From the NCBI GenBank assembly GCA_902783235.1, contig CACZQG010000302.1:1-5696 (forward strand): DNA of 5,696 nucleotides, given 5' to 3'. This document shows, in pieces, positions 1-5,690 of the stretch. This stretch comes from an uncultured Ruminococcus sp. (GTDB lineage Bacteria; Bacillota; Clostridia; Oscillospirales; Ruminococcaceae). Numbering within the stretch: the first letter of the stretch is position 1; every line of letters starts with the position of its first letter. The position numbers and the translations under genes were made by a program. The notes under the pieces were generated by a model. It ran no database searches. It saw only the letters and a list, made by a program, of their open reading frames with translations, and was not told the origin of the DNA.

Positions 1-9
1 TTTCTTTGC

Positions 10-43
10 CAGCGTTTCTTTGTCAAATAACAAAGAAATGCTG
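10..43. repeat. 13-bp stem-loop at the left edge
   Basis: Bases 10-22 (CAGCGTTTCTTTG) pair with 31-43 (CAAAGAAATGCTG) in a 13-bp stem with one G-T pair and an 8-nt loop, TCAAATAA. The left half-motif TTTCTTTG also occurs at 1-8, so it is a direct repeat as well. Neither strand has a T-run just after the stem, so it is not a classical intrinsic terminator. It could still mark the 3' end of an upstream gene outside the window. Confidence 0.5.
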
Positions 44-168
44 AAACAAAAACTAACAAATAAAATAGAACCATCCGTAAGCAAGTAAAATAACAATTCC
101 CGAAGCACAGTCTAATAAAATAAATAAGAACACCACGGAAGCAAATCAAAAAGCAAATTCCAAATAAG

Positions 169-206
169 AATTACAAATTATAAATTATAATTTATAATTT
201 GTAATT
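169..206. repeat. Perfect 38-bp AT-rich palindrome
   Basis: The sequence from AATTACAAATT at the left to AATTTGTAATT at the right is its own reverse complement over all 38 bases, with the axis between 187 and 188. Only one C (173) and one G (202) break the run of A and T. It lies about 60 bp upstream of the -35 box of the prfA-cluster promoter. It could be a dispersed palindromic repeat, a cruciform-forming site or a protein-binding site. The sequence does not decide which. Confidence 0.85.
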
Positions 207-264
207 GGGGTACTGATGCAGAGGCACAGGAAGCCCGGAATTTATCCCCTTTTTATTTTACCCC

Positions 265-293
265 TTGCCTAAACTGTAAAAATGATGTATAAT
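265..293 (+). promoter_or_regulatory. Sigma-A-type promoter for the prfA cluster
   Basis: A -35 box TTGCCT (265-270) is followed after exactly 17 bp by a perfect -10 box TATAAT (288-293). Transcription would start near 300, leaving a leader of about 30 nt before the ATG at 330. No operator or riboswitch is visible in so short a leader. Confidence 0.7.
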
Positions 294-314
294 ATTAAAT
301 AGGTATATCATATG

Positions 315-323
315 AAAAGGAGG
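315..323 (+). promoter_or_regulatory. Ribosome binding site that fixes the start of the DUF951 gene
   Basis: AAAAGGAGG lies 6 nt before the ATG at 330. An in-frame ATG at 312 would put this site inside the coding sequence and has no ribosome binding site of its own, so 330 is chosen as the start. Confidence 0.85.
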
Positions 324-329
324 CAGCTT

Positions 330-524
330 ATGGACATACGCCCCAAGGACATACTTACCATGAAAAAAAATCATCCCTGCGGTTCAAATGAGATGTACGT
401 TATACGCTCGGGAATGGATTTTAAGCTGAGATGCGTAAAATGCGGCAGGGAATTTATGGTTCCCAGAAGCAGGATAGAAAAAAGCATTAAAAAAGTAACA
501 AGGGAAGAGGAAGAGGTCAAATGA
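330..524 (+). CDS. DUF951 family small protein (possible zinc-binding)
   Basis: A 64-aa protein of the DUF951 family, to which B. subtilis YyzM is recalled to belong; its biochemical role is not known to me. The family pattern is clear: an opening MDIRPKDIL, then KKNHPCGSN with H15 and C17, and CVKCG with C35 and C38. It continues with a [11 protein letters not shown] stretch and a charged tail. H15, C17, C35 and C38 could form a small zinc site, which is inferred from spacing only. There is no signal peptide or membrane segment, so it should be cytosolic. It is the first gene after the promoter, and its TGA overlaps the prfA ATG in an ATGA junction, so the two are probably translationally coupled. 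The start at 330 is set by the strong AAAAGGAGG just upstream. Confidence 0.85.
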   Translation: MDIRPKDILTMKKNHPCGSNEMYVIRSGMDFKLRCVKCGREFMVPRSRIEKSIKKVTREEEEVK

Positions 525-1597
525 CGGATAAACTGAAAGCTATGGAAAACAGATACGGAGAGCTGAGCCTGAAGCTTTCCCAGCCGGATATCGCTTCCGA
601 CCCCCAGGTCTTTGCACAGCTTATGAAGGAGTACAAGAGCCTTACTCCCATTGTGGAAAAGTACCGTGAGTACATCAAAGCCGAAAGTGACCTGAATGAA
701 GCCCGTGAGCTTCTGGAGGGGGGCGGCCTTGACCCGGATATGAAGGAAATGGCTCAGGCGGAATACGATGAGAACTCCGCACTTATGGAGCAGTACCGTG
801 AGGAACTGAAAATACTCCTTCTTCCCAAGGACCCCAACGATGACAAATCCGTTATTATCGAGATTCGAGGCGGAGCAGGCGGTGAGGAGGCAGCATTGTT
901 TGCTAATTCCATATATCGTATGTATTCCATGTATGCCGACTCCAAGGGCTGGAAGCATGAGATATTGTCGGCACACCCTACAGAGCTGGGGGGATTCAAG
1001 GAAATATCCTTCTCTATTGAGGGGGAGGGAGCTTACTCAAAATTTAAATTTGAAAGCGGTGTACACCGTGTACAGCGTGTTCCCGAAACCGAATCCCAGG
1101 GCAGGATACACACCTCCACCGTAACTGTTGCGGTGCTTGTGGAAGCCGAGGAGGTAGAGCTTACCATAGACCCTGTGGATCTGAAAATAGATGTGTTCCG
1201 TGCCAGCGGTGCAGGAGGTCAGCATATCAACAAAACAGAATCCGCAGTTCGTATAACCCACCTTCCTACAGGTACTGTAGTAGAATGCCAGGATGAACGA
1301 AGCCAGTTCAAAAACAAGGATAAGGCAATGAAGATACTCCGTTCAAGGCTTTATGACAGACTGCTTACAGAGCAGAATGAAAAAATAGCAGGGGAAAGGC
1401 GTTCCCAGGTGGGAACAGGGGATCGCTCCGAACGGATCAGGACTTATAACTTTCCCCAGGGAAGAATGACCGATCACAGGATAAACCTTACGCTGTACAG
1501 GCTGGAGGATATTATGAACGGAAATATCGAGGAGGTGCTGGACGCACTTATTACCGCTGACAGGGCGGCAAAGCTTGCGTCAAACGGCAATGACTGA
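521..1597 (+). CDS. prfA: Peptide chain release factor 1 (RF1)
   Basis: RF1 recognises UAA and UAG stop codons in the ribosomal A site and triggers release of the finished protein. The protein is 358 aa, the usual length. Residues 1-105 form the helical N-terminal region. The stop-codon reading tripeptide is P-E-T at 188-190 within [17 protein letters not shown], the RF1 form (PxT) rather than the SPF of RF2. The catalytic GGQ is at 232-234 in [18 protein letters not shown]. The conserved [18 protein letters not shown] follows at 303-320. Gln234 is the residue that PrmC methylates in this family, but no prmC gene lies in the window, although it is often next to prfA. The ATG overlaps the stop of the DUF951 gene, with AAGAGG-type pairing a few bases upstream. 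Confidence 0.98.
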   Translation: MTDKLKAMENRYGELSLKLSQPDIASDPQVFAQLMKEYKSLTPIVEKYREYIKAESDLNEARELLEGGGLDPDMKEMAQAEYDENSALMEQYREELKILLLPKDPNDDKSVIIEIRGGAGGEEAALFANSIYRMYSMYADSKGWKHEILSAHPTELGGFKEISFSIEGEGAYSKFKFESGVHRVQRVPETESQGRIHTSTVTVAVLVEAEEVELTIDPVDLKIDVFRASGAGGQHINKTESAVRITHLPTGTVVECQDERSQFKNKDKAMKILRSRLYDRLLTEQNEKIAGERRSQVGTGDRSERIRTYNFPQGRMTDHRINLTLYRLEDIMNGNIEEVLDALITADRAAKLASNGND

Positions 1598-2627
1598 TAA
1601 AACTGATATAAAAGGGCTGACCACCCTGAGACTGAAAAATACTCCCCGGGATATTGAAAAGGCAGCTGAGCTCATACGCCGGGGACAGGTGGTGGGAATA
1701 CCCACCGAAACGGTATACGGTCTGGGGGCAGACGCTCTTGACCCTCTGGCGGTCAGCCGCATATTCAAAGCGAAAAACCGCCCTATGGACAATCCCCTTA
1801 TAGTTCATATCTACAGCCTTGAGCAGGCGGATGAGCTGGCAAGGGAGATACCGGAGCTGTTTTATACTCTTGCGGAGAAATTCTGGCCGGGTCCTTTGAC
1901 TATGATAGTTCCCAAAAGTGACAGAGTACCCCTTGAAACCTCCGGGGGACTTGATACGGTGGGTATACGGATGCCCTCCCATGCCGTTATGCGGCAGCTT
2001 ATAAAGCTGTCAGTGCCTATAGCGGCTCCCTCGGCAAACAGATCGGGCTATCCCAGTCCCACCACCGAGCAGCACGTATATGACGATATGAAGGGACGTA
2101 TCGCTGCTGTAATAGACGGAGGGGAATGCAGGTTCGGAGTGGAATCTACAGTTATAAGCTTTGAAAGCGAGGATACGGTGCGCATACTGCGTCCCGGTTC
2201 TGTTACCCGTTCCATGCTGTCACAGTATGCCGGTGTCATAGTGGATGATGCCATACTTCACGATCTGGAACAGGGCAGGACTGCACCCTCGCCGGGAATG
2301 AAATACAAGCATTATTCCCCCAGAGCGGAGGTCAGGATAGTAGAAGGCAGTATGGACAGCTTTATCAGATATACCAACAGTATGTACGGTGATGATGTTT
2401 ACTGTCTGATATTTGATGACGATGACCCACGGGAGCTCAGATGCAGGTATATGACCTACGGCAGTACTGATGTTCAGCAGGCACATGAGCTTTTTGCAAG
2501 GCTTCGTGAGCTGGATGATAAAAATGCAGCAACTGTTTATGTACGTTCCCCTCAAAGTACAGGGGTGGGACTTGCGGTATATAACAGGCTGCTGCGTGCG
2601 GCTGCCTTTCAGGTGATAAAGGCATGA
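1590..2627 (+). CDS. sua5: Threonylcarbamoyl-AMP synthase, long form (Sua5/YwlC, TsaC family)
   Basis: Makes threonylcarbamoyl-AMP from threonine, bicarbonate and ATP, the first step of the t6A37 modification of tRNAs that read ANN codons. The 345-aa product has the YrdC-type catalytic domain at about 15-205. Its marks are [15 protein letters not shown] (36-50), [11 protein letters not shown] (60-70), [13 protein letters not shown] (146-158) and STVI followed by ILRPGS (186-204). The Sua5 linker [11 protein letters not shown] is at 234-244, and a C-terminal Sua5 domain ends in [14 protein letters not shown] (325-338), so this is the two-domain form and not the short TsaC. The ATG at 1590 overlaps the prfA stop by 8 nt and lacks a clear ribosome binding site, which suggests translational coupling. 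A TTG at 1575 would add five residues and is less likely. Confidence 0.95.
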   Translation: MTDKTDIKGLTTLRLKNTPRDIEKAAELIRRGQVVGIPTETVYGLGADALDPLAVSRIFKAKNRPMDNPLIVHIYSLEQADELAREIPELFYTLAEKFWPGPLTMIVPKSDRVPLETSGGLDTVGIRMPSHAVMRQLIKLSVPIAAPSANRSGYPSPTTEQHVYDDMKGRIAAVIDGGECRFGVESTVISFESEDTVRILRPGSVTRSMLSQYAGVIVDDAILHDLEQGRTAPSPGMKYKHYSPRAEVRIVEGSMDSFIRYTNSMYGDDVYCLIFDDDDPRELRCRYMTYGSTDVQQAHELFARLRELDDKNAATVYVRSPQSTGVGLAVYNRLLRAAAFQVIKA

Positions 2628-3238
2628 GTATTGTAATAGGTCTTACAGGGCAGACAGGCGCAGGAAAAACTACAGTATGCCGTGTGTTTGAGCAAAAGGG
2701 CTTTGGCATTATCAATGCGGATACCATCGCCCGAAGAGTGGTGGAAAAAGGGAAGCCCTGTCTTATGGAATTAGCGGCTGCTTTTGGGAAGGAGATACTT
2801 TCGGGCAGCGGAGAGCTTGACAGGAAAAAGCTGGGGAGTATTGTTTTCAGCCATAAGGATAAGCTCACTCTGCTAAACAGTATTATTTACCCCTATATCA
2901 CAGAGGATATACGGGGTGATATTGAAAAGCTGTCACAGCAGGGAAAGGAATTCATCCTGCTTGATGCCCCCACACTTTTTGAAAGCGGTGCTGATAAGCT
3001 GTGCAGTGCCGTAGCTGCGGTAACAGCAGATGAGGATATACGTCTTGAAAGGATAATCCGCCGTGACGGTATCACCGAAAAGCAGGCAAGAGCACGAATG
3101 TCTTCTCAGCATACAGAGGAGTTTTTCAGAAATAATTCCTCATATGTTATAGATAACAGCAAAGGCGAGAGGGAATTATTTGAAGCGGCGGAAAAAACAG
3201 CTGACAGTATTATCAAAAGATTTCATTCCGCCCGGTAA
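2624..3238 (+). CDS. coaE: Dephospho-CoA kinase
   Basis: Catalyses the last step of coenzyme A synthesis, ATP-dependent phosphorylation of the 3'-OH of dephospho-CoA. The 204-aa length is typical. The P-loop is GQTGAGKT at 9-16. The substrate-binding segment reads INADTIARRVVEKG (30-43), where D33 matches the catalytic aspartate of the usual D-A-D motif but the first aspartate is N31. LLDAPTLFESG (112-122) and the lid region RIIRRDGITEKQARARMSSQ (143-162) follow, then VIDNS at 175-179. The ATG forms an ATGA overlap with the sua5 stop, and AGGTGAT at 2611-2617 can serve as ribosome binding site. It is the last of the four overlapping genes. No terminator with a T-run follows, so read-through into the aminopeptidase gene is possible. 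Confidence 0.96.
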   Translation: MSIVIGLTGQTGAGKTTVCRVFEQKGFGIINADTIARRVVEKGKPCLMELAAAFGKEILSGSGELDRKKLGSIVFSHKDKLTLLNSIIYPYITEDIRGDIEKLSQQGKEFILLDAPTLFESGADKLCSAVAAVTADEDIRLERIIRRDGITEKQARARMSSQHTEEFFRNNSSYVIDNSKGERELFEAAEKTADSIIKRFHSAR

Positions 3239-3242
3239 GGAA

Positions 3243-3271
3243 AATCAAGAAATCAAGGCAATCAAGGCAAT
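3243..3271 (+). repeat. Short tandem repeat of AATCAAGGC
   Basis: AATCAAGA (3243-3250) is followed by two exact copies of AATCAAGGC (3251-3259, 3260-3268) and a further AAT. It lies in the gap after coaE and probably arose by replication slippage. Confidence 0.7.
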
Positions 3272-3310
3272 ACCGTGCAAAGCTGCCGGGCAGTCATTGC
3301 GGGTATGCCT
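3265..3310 (+). other. Imperfect hairpin upstream of the aminopeptidase gene
   Basis: AGGCAATACC (3265-3274) pairs with GGTATGCCT (3302-3310) with one bulged A. GCAA (3277-3280) then pairs with TTGC (3297-3300), and CTG (3283-3285) with CAG (3291-3293) around the loop CCGGG. No T-run follows, so it does not look like an intrinsic terminator. It could be an mRNA processing or stabilising structure between the coaE and aminopeptidase genes. It ends 10 nt before the ribosome binding site and leaves that site free. Confidence 0.45.
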
Positions 3311-3319
3311 GAAATAAAT

Positions 3320-3325
3320 AGGAGG
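3320..3325 (+). promoter_or_regulatory. Ribosome binding site that fixes the aminopeptidase start
   Basis: AGGAGG lies 9 nt before the ATG at 3335. The same frame is open upstream to a GTG at 3275, but that part runs through the hairpin and the ribosome binding site and adds 20 residues not expected for the family. The start at 3335 is therefore preferred. Confidence 0.85.
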
Positions 3326-3334
3326 AAAACAGCA

Positions 3335-4750
3335 ATGAGCAGTGAAAAAGCAAAATCAAAGGGTAAGCAGCTTAAAGAAAAGCTGATGACAAGCAAGAAA
3401 AACTCCGTACTGAAAATGACGGAGGAGCAGGTGAAGGAAGCGGACAGCTTTTGCGAGGAGTACAAAAACTTCCTGAACAACGCCAAGACCGAGCGTGAAG
3501 CGGTGGAATATACCGTTGACCTTCTTGAAAAGAACGGCTTCAAGCCCTTCAAGCCGGGTATGGGTCTGAAAGCCGGTGACAAGGTATATGTGAATAACAG
3601 AGGCAAGGCAGTTGTAATGGCTGTTATCGGCAGCGAGGACATACGCAGCGGCGTGAATATTTGTGCGGCACATATTGATTCCCCCCGTCTTGATCTGAAG
3701 CAGTGCCCTGTTTATGAGGATACGGAAATGGCACTTTTCAAGACCCATTATTATGGCGGTATTAAAAAATATCAGTGGTCTGTTATTCCCCTTGCACTTC
3801 ACGGTGTTATAGTAAAGGCAGACGGCACAAGTGTAAAGGTACGCATAGGCGAGGAAGAGGATGATCCGGTATTCTGTGTAAACGACCTTCTTCCCCATCT
3901 GGCAGCAGAGCAGATGAAAAGACCGCTGGCACAGGGCATCAAGGGTGAGGAGTTGAATATCGTTATCGGTTCAAGACCCTTTAAGGAGGATGATCTCAGC
4001 GAGGCTGTAAAGCTGAATATATTGAATATACTCAATGAAAAGTACGGAATAGTTGAGGAGGATCTTCTTTCTGCCGAGCTGGAAGCTGTTCCTGCGTTCA
4101 AGGCAAAGGATGTGGGCTTTGACAGAAGCCTTGTAGGCTCCTACGGCCATGACGACAGAGTGTGTGCCTATACCGCTTTAAAGGCGACAGTTGACTGTGA
4201 TGCTCCCGTAAAAACCGCTGTAACTGTTCTTACCGATAAGGAGGAAACAGGCAGTGACGGCAATACAGGCTTACAGTCCTCCTATCTGAAATTCTTTATC
4301 TGTGATCTGGCTGCTGAATTCGGTGCTGAGGGCAGACACGTTCTTTCAGCTTCACAGTGCCTGTCTGCTGATGTAAACTCCGCCTTTGATCCCACATTCC
4401 CGGATGTACTGGAAAAGAGAAACTGCGCTTATATAAACTACGGAGTTTGTGTTACAAAGTTTACAGGTGCAAGAGGCAAGTCAGGTACCTCCGATGCATC
4501 AGCTGAGTTTGTAGGAAAGATACGCAGATTGCTGGACAGCAATGATGTTATATGGCAGACCGGCGAGCTTGGTAAGGTAGATATGGGCGGCGGCGGAACT
4601 GTTGCTGCGTATATCGCAAATATGAATATTGATACTATTGATGTAGGTGTACCGGTACTTTCCATGCACGCTCCCTTTGAAACAGTATCAAAGATAGATA
4701 CATATATGGCATATAAGGCATTCAAGGCATTTATCGGAAGTGCTGACTGA
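3335..4750 (+). CDS. M18 family zinc aminopeptidase
   Basis: A cytosolic metallo-aminopeptidase of MEROPS family M18, relatives of aspartyl aminopeptidase and yeast Ape1, which removes N-terminal residues from peptides. The 471-aa length is typical. The two-metal site can be read directly: H113 in CAAHIDSPRLD, D273 in GHDDRVCAYTAL, E303/E304 in DKEETGSDGNTG, D346 in SADVNSAFDPTFPD and H445 in LSMHAPFE. By family analogy E303 would be the general base and E304 a metal ligand. YYGGIKKYQW (139-148) and MGGGGTVAAYIA (417-428) are further family segments. The charged, lysine-rich first 30 residues are not a signal peptide. It most resembles the bacterial 'aminopeptidase 1' branch; substrate preference cannot be read from the sequence. 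It starts 96 nt after coaE and could be read from that transcript or from its own unseen promoter. Confidence 0.95.
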   Translation: MSSEKAKSKGKQLKEKLMTSKKNSVLKMTEEQVKEADSFCEEYKNFLNNAKTEREAVEYTVDLLEKNGFKPFKPGMGLKAGDKVYVNNRGKAVVMAVIGSEDIRSGVNICAAHIDSPRLDLKQCPVYEDTEMALFKTHYYGGIKKYQWSVIPLALHGVIVKADGTSVKVRIGEEEDDPVFCVNDLLPHLAAEQMKRPLAQGIKGEELNIVIGSRPFKEDDLSEAVKLNILNILNEKYGIVEEDLLSAELEAVPAFKAKDVGFDRSLVGSYGHDDRVCAYTALKATVDCDAPVKTAVTVLTDKEETGSDGNTGLQSSYLKFFICDLAAEFGAEGRHVLSASQCLSADVNSAFDPTFPDVLEKRNCAYINYGVCVTKFTGARGKSGTSDASAEFVGKIRRLLDSNDVIWQTGELGKVDMGGGGTVAAYIANMNIDTIDVGVPVLSMHAPFETVSKIDTYMAYKAFKAFIGSAD

Positions 4751-4823
4751 CAGAGGCTTTAGCCATAAGGAGCAAAGCACTATTATAAAAAAATAATATG
4801 TCAGCATTCCTTTGACAAGAAAC

Positions 4824-4830
4824 AGGAGAG
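4824..4830 (+). promoter_or_regulatory. Ribosome binding site of the coiled-coil gene
   Basis: AGGAGAG, with its AGGAG core ending 7 nt before the ATG at 4836, supports that start over the upstream in-frame TTG at 4812. The TTG would place this site inside the coding region. Confidence 0.8.
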
Positions 4831-4835
4831 ACAAA

Positions 4836-5261
4836 ATGAGAGAACTTACACCAAGAGAAAAAGAGCTTGAGGAGATAATGATAGACCTTCTGGACAACTC
4901 CGAAAAGCTCCGCCGTCAGATAAATCTTATAGCCTCTGATAAAAGCGGTATGGCTGCGGTATATGAGCAGAAAATACGTCAGATGCAGCTGAGGATCGTG
5001 GAGCTGGAAAAGCAGGTGTCCGAGCTGGAGGGCTATAAGGTGAAATACACGAGACTTCAGCCTGATGCGGAACAGAATGAGCGTCTTATAGAAAGGCTCA
5101 AGCAGGATAACGAGATATACAAGGAGGAATGCTCCAGGTATAAGGAGGCGTTTGATAAATCCATTTTTGACAATGAGGTCATCAGCCGACTTTTAAAGGA
5201 TGAGCAGGAGCGCAGTGTAGCTCTGGCGGAAAAGCTTCGTGCTTATGAAGAGCAGGACTAA
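4836..5261 (+). CDS. Hypothetical soluble coiled-coil protein, 141 aa
   Basis: I do not recognise this protein. It is highly charged, rich in Glu, Lys, Arg and Gln, with no cysteine cluster, signal peptide or membrane segment. Heptad-like spacing of Leu, Ile and Val suggests a helical coiled coil over most of its length: about residues 4-32, then 41-75 (for example QLRIVELEKQVSELEGY, 51-67), and about 80-138. A break near residues 33-40 (ASDKSGMA) and a proline at 76 separate the segments. It may form dimers or act as a scaffold, but no enzymatic motif is visible. It has good codon structure and a proper ribosome binding site. It lies 85 nt after the aminopeptidase gene and 20 nt before an intrinsic terminator, so it is likely the last gene of a transcript. 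Confidence 0.8.
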   Translation: MRELTPREKELEEIMIDLLDNSEKLRRQINLIASDKSGMAAVYEQKIRQMQLRIVELEKQVSELEGYKVKYTRLQPDAEQNERLIERLKQDNEIYKEECSRYKEAFDKSIFDNEVISRLLKDEQERSVALAEKLRAYEEQD

Positions 5262-5281
5262 TTAAAACATTCGCAAAGGCT

Positions 5282-5306
5282 GCTTTTCGGGAAAAGCTTT
5301 TATTTT
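5282..5306 (+). terminator. Intrinsic terminator after the coiled-coil gene
   Basis: GCTTTT (5282-5287) and AAAAGC (5292-5297) form a 6-bp stem around the loop CGGG. It is followed directly by TTTTATTTT (5298-5306), and sits 20 nt after the stop codon. Confidence 0.8.
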
Positions 5307-5357
5307 CGCTCATACTTTTGAGCGTTAGGCAGTGGTGAGCTCGAAGAGCAGCTAAAA
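5304..5357. repeat. 54-bp direct repeat, copy 1
   Basis: Identical to 5375-5428 except at 5350 (A here, T in copy 2). It opens with the hairpin CGCTCA-TACTTT-TGAGCG (5307-5324). Its first three bases are the end of the terminator T-run, so the two features overlap. Confidence 0.9.
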
Positions 5358-5374
5358 GAGTGAATTAGATTACG

Positions 5375-5428
5375 TTTCGCTCATACTTTTGAGCGTTAGG
5401 CAGTGGTGAGCTCGAAGAGCTGCTAAAA
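5375..5428. repeat. 54-bp direct repeat, copy 2
   Basis: Second copy, offset 71 bp and separated from the first by 17 bp. It has the same CGCTCA/TGAGCG hairpin (5378-5395). With T at 5421 it can also pair TTAGGCAG (5396-5403, one bulged G) with CTGCTAA (5420-5426), or AGCTC (5409-5413) with GAGCT (5417-5421). Copy 1 loses one pair in each of these. Confidence 0.9.
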
Positions 5429-5456
5429 AGCATAATCAAAGCTTCCGAACCCGGAA

Positions 5457-5690
5457 AGTTGCTATTGATGTCCCAATTAAATCTTGAAGATTTATGCGAA
5501 GAATAAATGCTGAAATTCAAGGAGTAAAGGTGCATGAATACTGGCGTACCCCAAGGGCATTTGCATTTCTATCCAAATTTAAAATTTGGTGAAATGCTTG
5601 CATATTTCAAGCCTTTCCGACGCAGAAGTTCAGTATTTAGACAAGCAGAAAATTCAAGATTTAGTTGGGACATCAATATTATAGCAAACT
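5457..5690. mobile_element. MITE-like inverted-repeat element, about 234 bp
   Basis: The arm at 5465-5488, starting TTGATGTCCCAA, is the reverse complement of 5653-5676 over 24 bp except at one position (T5477 against G5664, a G-T pair in a folded strand). Outside it, AGTTGCTA (5457-5464) matches TAGCAAACT (5682-5690) with a one-base difference, after a 5-nt insertion TATTA (5677-5681) on the right. Inside, similarity continues in patches (TAAATGCTGAA at 5505-5515 against TAAATACTGAA on the other strand). The centre is a hairpin, CCAAATTT/AAATTTGG (5573-5589), extended by CATTTC/GAAATG. The whole unit can fold as one long imperfect hairpin. No transposase is encoded. A non-autonomous mobile repeat is the likeliest reading; a structured RNA is the alternative. 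No clear target duplication is visible, and the right end is only 6 bp from the window edge. Confidence 0.6.

Larger units (their letters stand above)
1..311. other. AT-rich non-coding leader region
   Basis: No gene can be supported here. The + strand is markedly A-rich from about 45 to 165. It contains three loosely similar units beginning TAAAATA and ending (G)AAGCA or TAAGCA, near 61-83, 86-107 and 116-143. These may be a decayed repeat, but the similarity is weak. The region also holds the stem-loop at 10-43, the palindrome at 169-206 and the promoter at 265-293. Short open frames running in from the left edge stop at 30 and 88 and are too short to judge as gene ends. Confidence 0.6.

Noticed and set aside
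1..88. Open frames running in from the left edge (stops at 30 and 88) as possible gene ends
   Set aside because: They are too short to show coding character, and the stretch overlaps a stem-loop and A-rich DNA.
245..260. Terminator of an upstream gene at the T-rich stretch CCCCTTTTTATTTTA
   Set aside because: No GC-rich stem directly precedes the T-run.
371..976. Minus-strand open frame of 201 codons over the DUF951 gene and prfA
   Set aside because: It is a shadow of prfA and its neighbour, has no family features, and both + strand genes are clear.
3356..3898. Minus-strand open frame of 180 codons inside the aminopeptidase gene
   Set aside because: It lies wholly within a well-supported M18 coding sequence and has no recognisable features.
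4758..4786. Possible promoter before the coiled-coil gene: TTTAGC, 17 bp, TATTAT
   Set aside because: The -35 box matches the consensus at only three of six positions, and the -10 lies in a low-complexity AT stretch that also forms a weak TATTAT/ATAATA hairpin (4781-4798).
4812..4817. TTGACA as a -35 box
   Set aside because: The downstream stretch has no -10 box at proper spacing before the start codon at 4836, and it sits next to the ribosome binding site.
5304..5428. CRISPR array
   Set aside because: There are only two copies of 54 bp with a single 17-bp spacer and no cas genes, and the hairpins are unlike CRISPR repeats.
5443..5456. Minus-strand intrinsic terminator formed by TTCCG/CGGAA
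   Set aside because: The stem is only 5 bp and the following minus-strand sequence (GCTTTGATT) is a poor T-run; no minus-strand gene is seen to need it.
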